A DNA stretch of 64,000 bases from Verrucomicrobiota bacterium. GTDB taxonomy: Bacteria > Verrucomicrobiota > Verrucomicrobiia > Opitutales > UBA2995. Position numbers and translations under genes: made by a program. Each line of letters starts with the position of its first letter. The stretch's first letter is position 1. The DNA lies in assembly GCA_027622555.1 (NCBI GenBank), contig JAQBYJ010000009.1:1-64000 (forward strand). Direction: 5' to 3'. Under the pieces are notes generated by a model. The model did no database searches. It was not told the origin of the DNA and saw only the letters and a program-made list of their open reading frames with translations. This document shows positions 8,495-19,000 of this stretch, piece by piece.

Positions 8495-9715
8495 ATGGCT
8501 GTTAAAAAAGTTGCACTACTCACTGCAGGCGGACTCGCTCCCTGCTTATCTTCTGCCGTTGGTGGATTGATTGAACGTTACACAGAATTGGCACCTGATG
8601 TTGAAATCATTTGTTATCGAAGTGGTTATAAGGGCCTGCTCCTGGGTGATAGTTTTTCAGTGACCTATTCGATGCGCGAACAGGCTGGAATTCTTCATCG
8701 GCATGGTGGAAGCCCCATTGGGAATAGCCGTGTCAAGTTAACCAATGTCGAAGATTGTATTAAACGTGGACTTATTAAAGAAGGTCAAAACCCATTGGAA
8801 GTTGCCGCTGAACGTTTGGAAAAGGATGGGGTTGATGTTTTACACACTATTGGAGGTGACGACACAAACACCACGGCAGCTGATTTAGCTGCTTTCCTGG
8901 CGAAAAACAACTATGACCTCACCGTCGTGGGTCTACCTAAAACTATTGATAACGATGTAATTCCTATAAGGCAAAGTTTAGGTGCCTGGACAGCTGCTGA
9001 GCATGGCGCGCGATTTTTTGACAACGTGGTTGCTGAACATAATGCAAATCCACGCATGCTCATTATCCACGAAGTTATGGGCCGCCACTGTGGCTGGTTA
9101 ACGGCAGCAACCGCTGTTGAGTATCGCAAGGGGCTGGATCAAATGGATTTTGTTCCGGACATCGGATTATCGAAAGCACGAAAGGACGTACATGCAGTGT
9201 TTGTTCCTGAAATGAGCCTCGATATCGACGCCGAGGCAAAACGCCTGCGCGCTATCATGGATGAAATCGACAACGTTAATATCTTTATCAGCGAAGGCGC
9301 AGGTGTTGATTCCATCATTGCAGAAATGGAAGCGAGCGGTCAGGAAGTGCCCAGAGATGCCTTTGGTCATGCGAAACTCGATGCCGTAAATCCCGGTCAA
9401 TGGTTTGCAAAGCAATTTGCCGCCAAACTAAATGCTGAAAAAGTCCTCGTTCAAAAGAGCGGGTACTATAGCCGTGCTGCTCCTGCCAATGCAGAAGATC
9501 TTCGTTTAATAAAATCCTGTACCGACCTCGCAGTCGATTGCGCGATGCGTCGTGAAGGAGGAGTCATTGGTCACGACGAAGATCAAGGAAACATCCTTCG
9601 TGCCATCGAGTTCGAAAGAATAAAAGGAGGAAAACCATTCGATACCGAGCAAGCTTGGTTCGGAGACCTGCTCTCAGCTATCGGCCAAGCTAAAGGTTCC
9701 AAGCTTAGTCATTAA
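8495..9715 (+). CDS. pfp: Pyrophosphate-dependent 6-phosphofructokinase
   Basis: 406 residues of PfkA superfamily. The nucleotide-loop signature is IGGDDTNTTAA, with Asp in place of the Gly used by ATP enzymes, and PKTIDNDV carries the Lys typical of PPi enzymes, so PPi is the expected phosphoryl donor. It catalyses reversible fructose-6-phosphate to fructose-1,6-bisphosphate conversion. The ATG at 8495 has an A/T-rich leader with no Shine-Dalgarno. It stands alone between a kinase and convergent trxA. Confidence 0.93.
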   Translation: MAVKKVALLTAGGLAPCLSSAVGGLIERYTELAPDVEIICYRSGYKGLLLGDSFSVTYSMREQAGILHRHGGSPIGNSRVKLTNVEDCIKRGLIKEGQNPLEVAAERLEKDGVDVLHTIGGDDTNTTAADLAAFLAKNNYDLTVVGLPKTIDNDVIPIRQSLGAWTAAEHGARFFDNVVAEHNANPRMLIIHEVMGRHCGWLTAATAVEYRKGLDQMDFVPDIGLSKARKDVHAVFVPEMSLDIDAEAKRLRAIMDEIDNVNIFISEGAGVDSIIAEMEASGQEVPRDAFGHAKLDAVNPGQWFAKQFAAKLNAEKVLVQKSGYYSRAAPANAEDLRLIKSCTDLAVDCAMRREGGVIGHDEDQGNILRAIEFERIKGGKPFDTEQAWFGDLLSAIGQAKGSKLSH

Positions 9716-9738
9716 ACAGCCTTGGATATTTTGAGAAA

Positions 9739-9768
9739 AAAGCCCCAGCGTTAAATGCTGACGGCTTT
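9739..9768 (-). terminator. Probable trxA terminator
   Basis: Read on the minus strand, AAAGCC pairs with GGCTTT, then an internal loop, then AGC with GCT around a 7-nt loop, followed by a T-run. It lies about 35 nt past the trxA stop and 24 nt past the convergent pfp stop. Confidence 0.5.
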
Positions 9769-9802
9769 CTCGATTTAACTATTACGATAATTTAAGAGCT
9801 TT

Positions 9803-10132
9803 CTAGGTACTGGCTGCGAGCTGGTTTTCAATCCATTCTTTTAGTATTGGCTCTGGTAGAGCTCCCACTTGTTCGCTAACGGGTTCACCGTTTACAAAAA
9901 GCTTCAGGTTTGGGATTCCGCGAATCTGGTATCGTGCTGCAATGTCCTGATTCTCATCGGTGTTGACTTTGACTAGCGACCATTTGCCTTCTGCCTCAGA
10001 GGCCAGTTTTTCAATAACGGGTCCAAGCATGCGACAAGGTCCACACCAAGGTGCCCAAAAGTCTACTACAACCGGTTCCCTGTGGCTGCGTGCGATTACA
10101 TCTGTTTCAAAATTAGTTACTTCGTATGACAT
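9803..10132 (-). CDS. trxA: Thioredoxin
   Basis: 109 residues, the classical thioredoxin length. The active site is WCGPCR with C30 and C33, VVVDFWAPWC precedes it, and the cis-Pro is in IRGIPNLKLF. It is a cytosolic disulfide reductant recycled by thioredoxin reductase (not in this window). The start codon follows an A/T-rich leader (AAATTAAATATC) without Shine-Dalgarno. It is divergent from the uracil-DNA glycosylase gene with a 62-bp spacer that must hold both promoters. Confidence 0.96.
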   Translation of the reverse strand: MSYEVTNFETDVIARSHREPVVVDFWAPWCGPCRMLGPVIEKLASEAEGKWSLVKVNTDENQDIAARYQIRGIPNLKLFVNGEPVSEQVGALPEPILKEWIENQLAAST

Positions 10133-10194
10133 GATATTTAATTTGGTTTTGCAGGGTTAGTGTATGATGAGCAGCATTCCTTTCACAAACACCT

Positions 10195-10821
10195 ATGAAT
10201 CAAAAAAATCTCGATAAACACCTGCTCAAATTAAAAGCCTGTCACCGCTGTCCCAAGATGCATAAACCAGTAGTGGTTGGAGAGGCAGCTTTGAGTAAGG
10301 TGATACTGGTGGGGCAGGCACCTGGAGTGAAAGAGCCTGTATTGCAGCGTCCGTTTGGATGGACTGCAGGCAAAACTTTATTTCGGTGGTTTAAAGAAGG
10401 AGTTGGTATTGAGGAACCAGCATTTCGTGAATGGGTCTATATGGCGGCGGTGTGTCGCTGTTATCCTGGAAAAAATCCCAAAGGGGGTGATCGTGTTCCC
10501 GATCCAGAAGAAATAGAAAACTGCGCTGGCTGGTTGAAGGATGAGCTGCAACTATTGAAACCGGAATTAGTGATTCCCGTTGGTAAGCTGGCTATTCAAC
10601 AATTTGTATCTTTTGGAAAACTTACCGATGCAATCGGCGAAACATTCAGGATAAAGAGGTGGGGTGTGTCGTTCGATATGATACCTTTGCCTCATCCCTC
10701 GGGTGCGTCGACTTGGCATCGAATGGAACCCGGAAAAGCGCTTACACAAAAGGCTCTAAAGAAACTAAAAAATCATCCATCCTTTAAGGCAGTTTTAGCT
10801 CAAGCAAAAATCCAGGATTGA
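10195..10821 (+). CDS. Uracil-DNA glycosylase family protein with Fe-S cysteines
   Basis: 208 residues. Motif A is GQAPGVKE, followed by RPFGWTAGKTL, like the family-4 PFxGxAGxLL; motif B is PHPSGAS. Cysteines C16, C19, C87/C89 and C110 fit the [4Fe-4S] ligands of family 4/5 enzymes. It should remove uracil from DNA after cytosine deamination. The acidic/Asn activation residue of motif A differs from textbook family 4, so the exact UDG family (4, 5 or another clade) is open. It ends 10 bp from the convergent recD stop. Confidence 0.8.
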   Translation: MNQKNLDKHLLKLKACHRCPKMHKPVVVGEAALSKVILVGQAPGVKEPVLQRPFGWTAGKTLFRWFKEGVGIEEPAFREWVYMAAVCRCYPGKNPKGGDRVPDPEEIENCAGWLKDELQLLKPELVIPVGKLAIQQFVSFGKLTDAIGETFRIKRWGVSFDMIPLPHPSGASTWHRMEPGKALTQKALKKLKNHPSFKAVLAQAKIQD

Positions 10822-10831
10822 GTTCAATTTT

Positions 10832-12550
10832 CTAACCAGACATCGCGTCAAGGATTCCGGATGTTCTTATGGTTTGGCTTTCAATCGCAAGTGATAAGTC
10901 TTCTTTGCTCCCCCAGATTTCTACGGATTCACGACTTCGAGAAATGGCGGTGTAAATTAGTTCTCGAGTAAGTAGCGGAGATTTTCCTGGAGGAATAATA
11001 AAGGTTACTTTAATGTATTCAGATCCCTGCGACTTATGAACCGTTAATGCGTAGGCTAGTTCGAAATTTGGAAGTACTGATATCGGGAACCGTTTTAGTT
11101 CCTCTTCCTTACTGTCTTTGAAATAAGCGAATAAGTCATCCGGTCGATCGGGAGATGCGAAGAGTATGCCGAGATCACCGTTAAACAGTCGTTGAGAATA
11201 ACTATTTTCTGTAATGAGGATGGGTTGTCCTGAGAAGTATGTAGTGTGTGGTGGTATTTTAAATTTGGAGCGAATAAGTGATTCTATGGCCATATTTAGT
11301 CTTTCCACGCCGAAGCTTCCATTTCGGATGGGTGTCAGAATCGTTTGATGTTCTACAAGCTTGAGGGCTTCCTCCGGTGACTCCGCCATTGATACATTAA
11401 TGAAATGAGACGTTACCGAGGACTCCAATGCCTGGGATAGCTTTTGAGGAGCTGGCAAAGGCAATAGTCGAAGTTCGTTGTTGCCTGGTTCCACAATCGA
11501 CAAGGTTTCTGCAGAATTTCCTTCTTTAATAGCCTCGCATGCCAGGAATAACGGACTGTCGTTTCCAAACCGAAAATTCTGGTTGAGCTCAATGACTCTC
11601 AAGGCCAAAGCTTTGTTGCTGACGCTTGCCTGAATCAAATCTCCAAAAATAGATCCCGCTTCAACACTGGCTAACTGATGACGGTCGCCAAGTAGGATAA
11701 GCTTGGAAGTAGGCTTAAGCGCTTCCAGGAGCTTTGAAAACATCAGCAAATCCAACATCGATGCTTCATCTACAATTACAACATCAAAGGGGAGGGGAGT
11801 CTTTCTATTGTGTTTAAATTCCGTGCTGTTTTTTTGATATCCAAGTAGTCGATGAAGTGTTGAGGCTTCAGTAGGGATCTTTGCTTTTTCTTCTGAAGAG
11901 AGATAGAGGTTTTGAATACCGGACTCTAGCGAATTCTGGATTCTTTGAGCCGCTTTCCCGGTGGGCGCTGCGAGGCCGATCCTTAAAGGTGTAACGCGTT
12001 CCTGTGCCATTAAAAAAGCCAGGATATAAAGCACAGTGGTTGTTTTGCCTGTTCCGGGACCGCCAGATATTAGAGTGAGTTGGGATTGAATTGCCAGTGT
12101 GATCGCTGCTTTTTGGTCCGCCCCAAGAGATGCATTTGAATCTAGGAAATTCGCAAATTCTTTTTGCTTGATTGGACTTAGCGGGCTTCTGAATCGTTCC
12201 TCTAAGATAGTAAGTAAATATTGTTCGTAGTGCCAATATCGGTGTAAGTACAGCTTACCTTTACTGGTTAAAATAAGTGGCTGGGATGATTCCGTTTCCG
12301 ATCCTACGAGGTCCTTTGTTTCTAAATGTGTTATTGGGGCTTCGAGGAACTCCGGATCGAAGTATTCAGAAAAATCGCCATTTTTTAGCTCATTTAGATC
12401 CTGGCAAACATGACCTTGGCGAAGAGCATAACTAACCAATGCAGCAACGATTCCCAGGTTGCTGTCATTTGACTCAGATTTTCGGTCTATCAAATGACCC
12501 AACGCACGATCGAGCGTATTGAGTTGGGGAATGTTATCAATTGTGGACAT
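10832..12550 (-). CDS. recD: Exodeoxyribonuclease V alpha subunit (RecD helicase)
   Basis: 572 residues, close to E. coli RecD (608). The N-terminal RecC-contacting domain covers about 1-115. Walker A GGPGTGKT is at 163-170, Walker B VIVDEASML is near 258, and the C-terminal UvrD-like motif VI region has YTAISRSRE. RecD is the 5'-3' motor of the RecBCD helicase-nuclease. It is the last gene of recC-recB-recD, starting 9 nt after recB. Confidence 0.95.
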   Translation of the reverse strand: MSTIDNIPQLNTLDRALGHLIDRKSESNDSNLGIVAALVSYALRQGHVCQDLNELKNGDFSEYFDPEFLEAPITHLETKDLVGSETESSQPLILTSKGKLYLHRYWHYEQYLLTILEERFRSPLSPIKQKEFANFLDSNASLGADQKAAITLAIQSQLTLISGGPGTGKTTTVLYILAFLMAQERVTPLRIGLAAPTGKAAQRIQNSLESGIQNLYLSSEEKAKIPTEASTLHRLLGYQKNSTEFKHNRKTPLPFDVVIVDEASMLDLLMFSKLLEALKPTSKLILLGDRHQLASVEAGSIFGDLIQASVSNKALALRVIELNQNFRFGNDSPLFLACEAIKEGNSAETLSIVEPGNNELRLLPLPAPQKLSQALESSVTSHFINVSMAESPEEALKLVEHQTILTPIRNGSFGVERLNMAIESLIRSKFKIPPHTTYFSGQPILITENSYSQRLFNGDLGILFASPDRPDDLFAYFKDSKEEELKRFPISVLPNFELAYALTVHKSQGSEYIKVTFIIPPGKSPLLTRELIYTAISRSRESVEIWGSKEDLSLAIESQTIRTSGILDAMSG

Positions 12551-12559
12551 TGTTTTGGA

Positions 12560-15500
12560 TTATCGAAATATTTTATCCATCTTTTGAATCGCCTCAAAAG
12601 GCGGACGATCAAAGTAAACACCACTTCCTGGGTGATCTTTATGAACACCGCGGATAAACAAGTAGTAGATCCCGCCGAATTGCGTTTCATAGTCAAAGTG
12701 CTTATCTCTAAATTTCAGGTATCTTACTGTGGCCAGGGTGTAGAGGTAGTATTGTAGAAAATAGGCATGGTGGGACATGGCTTGGCTTATGGAATCCTTC
12801 CCGTAATCCTCTATGTTATTTCCAAGCCAATTAGATTTCCAATCCAACAGGTAAATGCGACCTTTCCACTCGAAGGTCAGATCGATAAACCCACGCAAAT
12901 ATCCGTTCAATCGCTGTTCTTTCCAGTTTTCAAGATTGGGCAATTCAGATTCAAAATGCTCAGTTGCAATTTCTTTAAAAACCTTAAGCAATGCTCTTGT
13001 TGAGGTATTGCGGGTGGGAAAATGAAATTCTGCTTCCTTTAAACAACTACCTGGCTTCAATTGATTGAGGGTGAGTGATTGATCAGTGGATAACGGGCAT
13101 TTCAGGAGTTGTATTAAGTGATTTTGGAGTGTTGGAATCCAGTGGTTATCTAATACAGATTGTTTCACCATACTTTCCACAATGTCCTTCAGGGACATTG
13201 AATTACTGAAGTCTGTATTTTCCAGAACATCATGTATCAGATTTCCTGTGGCAGTTCCTTTGGGTAGTGAAAATATCGTTTTTTCAATTTCTGTTTCAAG
13301 GTGCTGAATCGCAGTATCCTCGTCCTCAACCACCATTTCTTCGTAGGCTTCCTTGAACCCTGATGCCAGAGAAGAAAAACTGGAAATGTAGAATCCACGT
13401 TCTGGAATTCGACTGATGGAGCGGCTCGCCAACTCACCAAATCCATGAAATCGATTATAACAACTTTCGACTCTTTCACTCATTGAAATGGTATCTAAAA
13501 ATCGGACACCCTTTAGGTCGGCAGTTTTCAATGCTTCCATCACTTCTTGTGTTGAGCGGATGAAGCTTTGTGAAGAAAATTTTGACATACCAAACAGGCG
13601 GCCTATGGAAGAATGCTCCTGGTCTTTGTAGTCACCCCAGAATAAATAGCAGGAATGCTGTGCTCGGGTGAGAGCAACATAGAGCAGCCGTAAAGCATCC
13701 GATAAGCTTTCTTTATAAAACTGTTGGTCGGCTTCTTCATCGGGATTGGTGCGATTGTCATAAACCAATTGATTATCGACGTCAGTTCTGTGATAGATCC
13801 GGTCATCGGTGGATCGACTGGTCATTGATCCCCAGGCAAACGGGACGAATACGATCGGGTATTGAAGGCCCTTGCTTTTGTGGATTGTGACAATCTGGAT
13901 GGCTAGATCATCGCTTTCGAGTCGAGTTATGAAATCGTCCCGTTCACGATCGGGTTTTTCGATTGAATGGTTTAGCCATTGAATGAGCGCCAGTGGAGTA
14001 AGCTTAAGTTCGGTTTCTGCCTGACTGAGCAGCTCGACCAAATGCAAAATGTTTGTAGCGCTTCTTTCTCCACCTGCTTTTGCCAACAGCTTCTGTTTAA
14101 TTCCACTCCAGCGAATCCACTCGTCCAAACAACAGGAAATTCCCTCGGTAAGCCATTGCTCATGGAGACTTTGCATTTTTTCCTGAATTTCACTCCAGCC
14201 GTGAGAGGAATCATTGAGGGAGTGAATTATTTCAGCTGTCCATGAAAACCATTCCGACGCATAAAACCCTCTTAACCAATCCAATCGATTGGGTTCAAGG
14301 AGGATATTTAATAAGCTAAGCAATTGTTTAACTTCGAGTGTTTCAAAGACGGTTTCGTCCGAATAGAGCACAGAGGGTAGGCTATACTCCGCCAAATTCT
14401 CACGAACCATTTGTGCTTCTTTGTTTGATCTTGTGAGGATGGCGATGTCCGATGGTTTTACAGCTTTTCCATCAAGTTTGTAATCACCCTTTAACAGACT
14501 AATAATTTCGAGCGTCAGTGCCGTTCGAATTTTCTCACGTGCTTCTGTGCTTCCAATGGGTTTTTCATTTGTAGAACTTTGAAAGCACAGGCTTAGTGGC
14601 TTTTTCAACCTGTTTCCTTCAAATGTGAAATTGGTATTTCCCAATGCGGAGGTTGAAGGCAGGAATGGTATTTCTTCGAAAAGGAAAGGAGCCGTGTTCA
14701 GTGTGAACAAACTATTTACGGCATCTACCAATAATGCTGAGGAACGCCAATTGGTCGATAAGGTATGCCTCCGTTTTGCCAAATCACGCGCCTTCAAGTA
14801 ACTGAATATATCAGCGCCACGGAATTTATAGATAGCTTGTTTGGGATCTCCAATGAAGAAGAGATAGTGATCCGGTGTGATAAAGAGTCTTCTAAATAAT
14901 TCAGTTTGCTGGGAGTCAGTGTCCTGGAATTCATCCACCAAGATCGCTTTGTAAGTTAGCTGTATTTTCTCCTGTAACCGTGGCCCAGATGCAGATTCCA
15001 AGGTTTCTAATATTGAGGGAAGTAGGTCGTCGAATGTTAGTAGGTTATCAAGCTGCTTTTTTTTGTGCAGCGCTTCCTTCACTTTTCCAAAACAATAAAA
15101 CGTATGTTGATGAAGAAAGTGCTCCAATGCTTTCTGCCATTGGCTTACATGACCAAAAAACGTTGTTGGAATGGGAGTATCCTCAAACTTTTTAATAAAT
15201 TGATTCTGGAGATTGTCAGGCACAAGATTACCAAGAATCGAAAGAAAATTATAGGAAGGCTTTTCCGGGAATTCTCCTGCCAGGATGTTTCGAATGTTTG
15301 GTAGTAAGTCTCTCAGCGGTTTTTTGAAGAGAGATTCGTTCTCCAAAAAATTGAAAATCTCTTTCTTTTCGTTCAAAAGGCATTCGTGAAGCTTCTTCCA
15401 TGCATTCTTCGTTTCGGAAATTGATTCCGAATAAAGATCTTCAGAAACGGCAGGTAGAATCTCGATGATTGGATATCGAATGATTTTTAAAAATCTATCC

Positions 15501-16045
15501 AGCAGCGCTTCTGGTGAATGTCCGCGAAAACTTAAAATAGAGGTAATGAAATGTTCGCCTTGATAGTGATGGGCTCGCCAGAAGTCCCGGATAGCTTCGA
15601 GCCAGAGCGGACGTTGTTCTTTAATTAAAGTGGGTTCGAAGAGCCGATTGCTTTCAAAAGCAAATTCTTTGAGGACACGGTTGCAAAATCCGTGAATAGT
15701 GAAAATGGCTGCCTCATCGAAAGTCGCTAACGCTGCCCGCAAACGATTTGCTGCCTGTGGCTTTGCCGTTTTGTACTGAATGGCCAATTCGTCCGATGGA
15801 TTCGACAGCGACATTCCTTGAAGTGTTTCCTGTAGGGCTGTCCTGATTCTTGCATTCAACTCTTTGGTTGCCGCTTCCGTAAACGTCATTACCAGGATGC
15901 TTGAGATCGGGACATTCTGTTCGGCGATCAAACGGACCACTATTTTGGAGATCGTATATGTTTTTCCGGTTCCTGCGCTTGCCTCGAGAAAAGTGACTCC
16001 TTGCACTATGGGAGTTGTTGATATCTGGAATTCGCTGGTACTCAC
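12560..16045 (-). CDS. recB: Exodeoxyribonuclease V beta subunit (RecB helicase-nuclease)
   Basis: 1161 residues (E. coli 1180). Walker A ASAGTGKT is at 22-29, ILVDEFQDTD is motif II, and LLYVALTRAQ is motif VI. The C-terminal nuclease has GNLIHDVLE, then GFIDLTFEW and LLDWKSN, the catalytic D...DxK pair, so the nuclease looks intact. It is the 3'-5' motor and only nuclease of RecBCD. The start is a GTG that overlaps the recC stop (GTGA), showing translational coupling. Confidence 0.96.
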   Translation of the reverse strand: MSTSEFQISTTPIVQGVTFLEASAGTGKTYTISKIVVRLIAEQNVPISSILVMTFTEAATKELNARIRTALQETLQGMSLSNPSDELAIQYKTAKPQAANRLRAALATFDEAAIFTIHGFCNRVLKEFAFESNRLFEPTLIKEQRPLWLEAIRDFWRAHHYQGEHFITSILSFRGHSPEALLDRFLKIIRYPIIEILPAVSEDLYSESISETKNAWKKLHECLLNEKKEIFNFLENESLFKKPLRDLLPNIRNILAGEFPEKPSYNFLSILGNLVPDNLQNQFIKKFEDTPIPTTFFGHVSQWQKALEHFLHQHTFYCFGKVKEALHKKKQLDNLLTFDDLLPSILETLESASGPRLQEKIQLTYKAILVDEFQDTDSQQTELFRRLFITPDHYLFFIGDPKQAIYKFRGADIFSYLKARDLAKRRHTLSTNWRSSALLVDAVNSLFTLNTAPFLFEEIPFLPSTSALGNTNFTFEGNRLKKPLSLCFQSSTNEKPIGSTEAREKIRTALTLEIISLLKGDYKLDGKAVKPSDIAILTRSNKEAQMVRENLAEYSLPSVLYSDETVFETLEVKQLLSLLNILLEPNRLDWLRGFYASEWFSWTAEIIHSLNDSSHGWSEIQEKMQSLHEQWLTEGISCCLDEWIRWSGIKQKLLAKAGGERSATNILHLVELLSQAETELKLTPLALIQWLNHSIEKPDRERDDFITRLESDDLAIQIVTIHKSKGLQYPIVFVPFAWGSMTSRSTDDRIYHRTDVDNQLVYDNRTNPDEEADQQFYKESLSDALRLLYVALTRAQHSCYLFWGDYKDQEHSSIGRLFGMSKFSSQSFIRSTQEVMEALKTADLKGVRFLDTISMSERVESCYNRFHGFGELASRSISRIPERGFYISSFSSLASGFKEAYEEMVVEDEDTAIQHLETEIEKTIFSLPKGTATGNLIHDVLENTDFSNSMSLKDIVESMVKQSVLDNHWIPTLQNHLIQLLKCPLSTDQSLTLNQLKPGSCLKEAEFHFPTRNTSTRALLKVFKEIATEHFESELPNLENWKEQRLNGYLRGFIDLTFEWKGRIYLLDWKSNWLGNNIEDYGKDSISQAMSHHAYFLQYYLYTLATVRYLKFRDKHFDYETQFGGIYYLFIRGVHKDHPGSGVYFDRPPFEAIQKMDKIFR

Positions 16046-19000
16046 AAACTGCCTTTCTGCAAATGACCATACAAAGGCCTAAACAAAATTAATGCGGTCT
16101 CTTCAAATGATTTTGACAGAGCTGCATCCGACTCCGGAAAACATAATGCGATGAATTCATTAAAAGCTTCTCCTGGTGGTCCGAATTGCCCATCCGGGTT
16201 TTTGGTAAATTCTTTTTTGGCTATTTCTAACGGTGTTTGTTTTATCCGAGAATTAGGGCAAAGAGTCTCTTTGGCAAACAGGTGGGTCGTTTCGCAAAAT
16301 AATGGAAGAGCAGATTTATGACCCTGGATAAACAGCGAAAATAATTCTTCAAGGTGTTTTTTTGAATCGTGTGCGTAGTCAAAAATTATGTGTTCTTCTT
16401 TTCCGATCAGGTACGTCTTGAACCCGTTGTTTGAACTTTGTGCGCAGAGGCACAAGTGTTCAATCCATGTCGCAATCAGATCGATGCCTCGTATTTTTCC
16501 AAATCTTATTCTTTGGTGATGCTCTTCGGTGACAGCATCGATACTTCCCTGTAACCGATGTCCTTCAAATTCCAACTCTACAACGGATGAAGGTAGACTC
16601 TCTATCGGATTATGTCCGAGAATGCTGAGCAATTTCTCCACTTCAGGTTGGACTTTTTCGAGTGCGCCTTGTTGTAAGGCTCCTATAGGTAACAGATCAT
16701 TCAATAAGTACCCATTTTGACCGGACAGTATTTCTGGATGCTGAATCAGGAGACTTCCTTTTTTATATTCGAGCAATCCATTGGTTTCAATAGGTTCGGA
16801 ATCTTCGAGGACCCGATCTTGATATGGGAAGTTCAGCTCAAGACTTTGGTTCAGCCAAAACCTTGAGGGATTTGCGAAAAATCTTTGAAAAGTACTCAGG
16901 AGTACTTCATCAGGTATTTCCAGGGCCACCTCAATTGGACTCATGAATTGAGGTGAAATATTGCCTGAGGATTCAATAAGCGAACGAGCTGCTTTCAGAT
17001 TTTCATTCGAAAAACTGATGGGTTGATCCTTGTCGAAATAATATGGGCTAAATCCTTGGAGGGGCTCGTGTATTAAGAGTGTGCTTCGAGCGCTTGTTTC
17101 GTTTGGAAACTGGTAGTAGTCATCCAGGGTATCAAGAAGTTCTTCTACCACGATGGATGAAGGTTGCACTTTTAGCGTCTGACTTTCTATCCCTGTATAG
17201 GATATATAAAGATGCCGCCTGGCTCCCAAAATGGATTCGAGGAATAAATAGCGATCATCCTCACGGATCGACCGATCTCCTGTTCGCTTCCCATCGGGAA
17301 ACTGTGTGAATTCGGAACGTATATCTCTCCTGGGGAATGCACTTTCGTTCATTCCAATTAACCCGATGAATTGGGCTGGGATGTTTCGCATGGGTTTCAA
17401 TGAGCAGAAGGTAATAGTGCCACTGAAAAAGCTCCCGGCTTGATAGTCCTGTGTCAGCCTCGCCTCGAGTATCTGGCTTATTACCTTCATCGTCATCGGT
17501 TCATCCGACTTTACGTTGTTGGATTCTTTTTTGAGTTCCTCGATTAAAGCCAATATCCCTTGTGCATCGTCCAGGTAGCTTTCCTGGTCGGAGAATAAGT
17601 AATCGACGATCTCTCGTAGTTTTTCCAGCCACTCTGATGTTTTTAAAATACTGGATGCAACTTCCTGGTATTGCTCTAAAAATGACCAAGCGTCCAATAC
17701 CTGGTTCAGCAAAGTGGTTGCATTTCCTTCCAGGTCAGAAAAAGGATTTTTATCATCCCAAATAGATGTCTCCGTCGGGTGGATGCAATATCCTGCTACC
17801 AAACGTTCTATGCCTTGCTCCCACGAATATTCTTCAAATGTAGAGCCTGTAGTCTGCTTTCTATGGTTTGAATTGATTCCCCATCGAATGGCTGTCATTT
17901 CAATCCAGGTTCTTATGCTTTCCCAGTCCGATTGTTTTAAATGAAATCGATTTGCGATGACAGGAATGCTCCAGAAATTTAAAACTTCGTTTGCGGTAAA
18001 CCTACTCTGGAGGAGATCAAGAAGTTCGAGTAATGCATGTGCGACAGGACTTGAAGAACGCGTAGTATTGTCCGCGATCGAAAAGGGCAAAAAGCCTGAA
18101 CCCTTGTCGGAGCCACCAAATACACTTCTAATAGCCGAAGAGTACTCTTCTATGTTGGGAGCCATGATAATAACCTGATCTGGCGTCAGGTTTGGATCAG
18201 ATTCGAAACAACGATGAAGTTCGTCCTTAAGAACTTCAATTTCCCTGCGCGACGTATGGCAAACGTGGACTTGTATTCCGGCCACGCTTTTGATCTGGAG
18301 CTTTGAATTCGGTGGAGCGTTTAGTTCATAAAGGTCTTTTTGTAATGCTCCAAGCAGGTTTGTGGATTCGGGAATTGAGAAATATTCTGACTCATCCGTT
18401 GCGAACACATCTGCATCGATAAGCGTATTCAGGAAATCCTGACCTTGTTTCCCCAGGTTTCCGATGAGGCCATGGCCTTTATTTAAAAAGTCATCTTCTT
18501 CCGCTTTCAGTTGTCTCTTTCGCGTAGCCTGGTCACCCCAGTAGAGTGGCGAAGGTTGGGTGAGAAACAATGAAACCGGCATCCAGGTAGATGCTTTCCT
18601 CAAGATTTCTACGTAGACGGGTGGAAGAGAGGATATTCCAAATATAAACAATCTATCAGGCCAATTATTGGGTGGGGCATTCAAGGACGGCACTATTTTA
18701 TTAAATGCAGCGAGTATTTCCGGAAATGCCTCCTTGGGTCTTTTGAGTAGTAACGATTGCCAAACTATCGACTTCCAGTCTGTAGCTGTCCTTTCCTCGC
18801 TCCAACTCGAAAGCAGCTCTGGCCTAAAGGTCTGAAGCTGGTCCATGAGTTGAGCGATTTTTACAGCCAATTGATAACGTCTGAGATATCTGGTGGATTG
18901 AGATTCTGACTCCAAATAACGCCTTAAAACATAGGCTTCCTTTTTGTCCGCCCAATTAGGTAGCTGTTGGTAGATTCGCCAAAATAACGCATTCGATGAA

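Noticed and set aside
10195-10821. UdgX or other exotic UDG
   Set aside because: The UdgX-specific basic insertion with the reactive His is not visible; an ordinary Fe-S UDG family call is enough.
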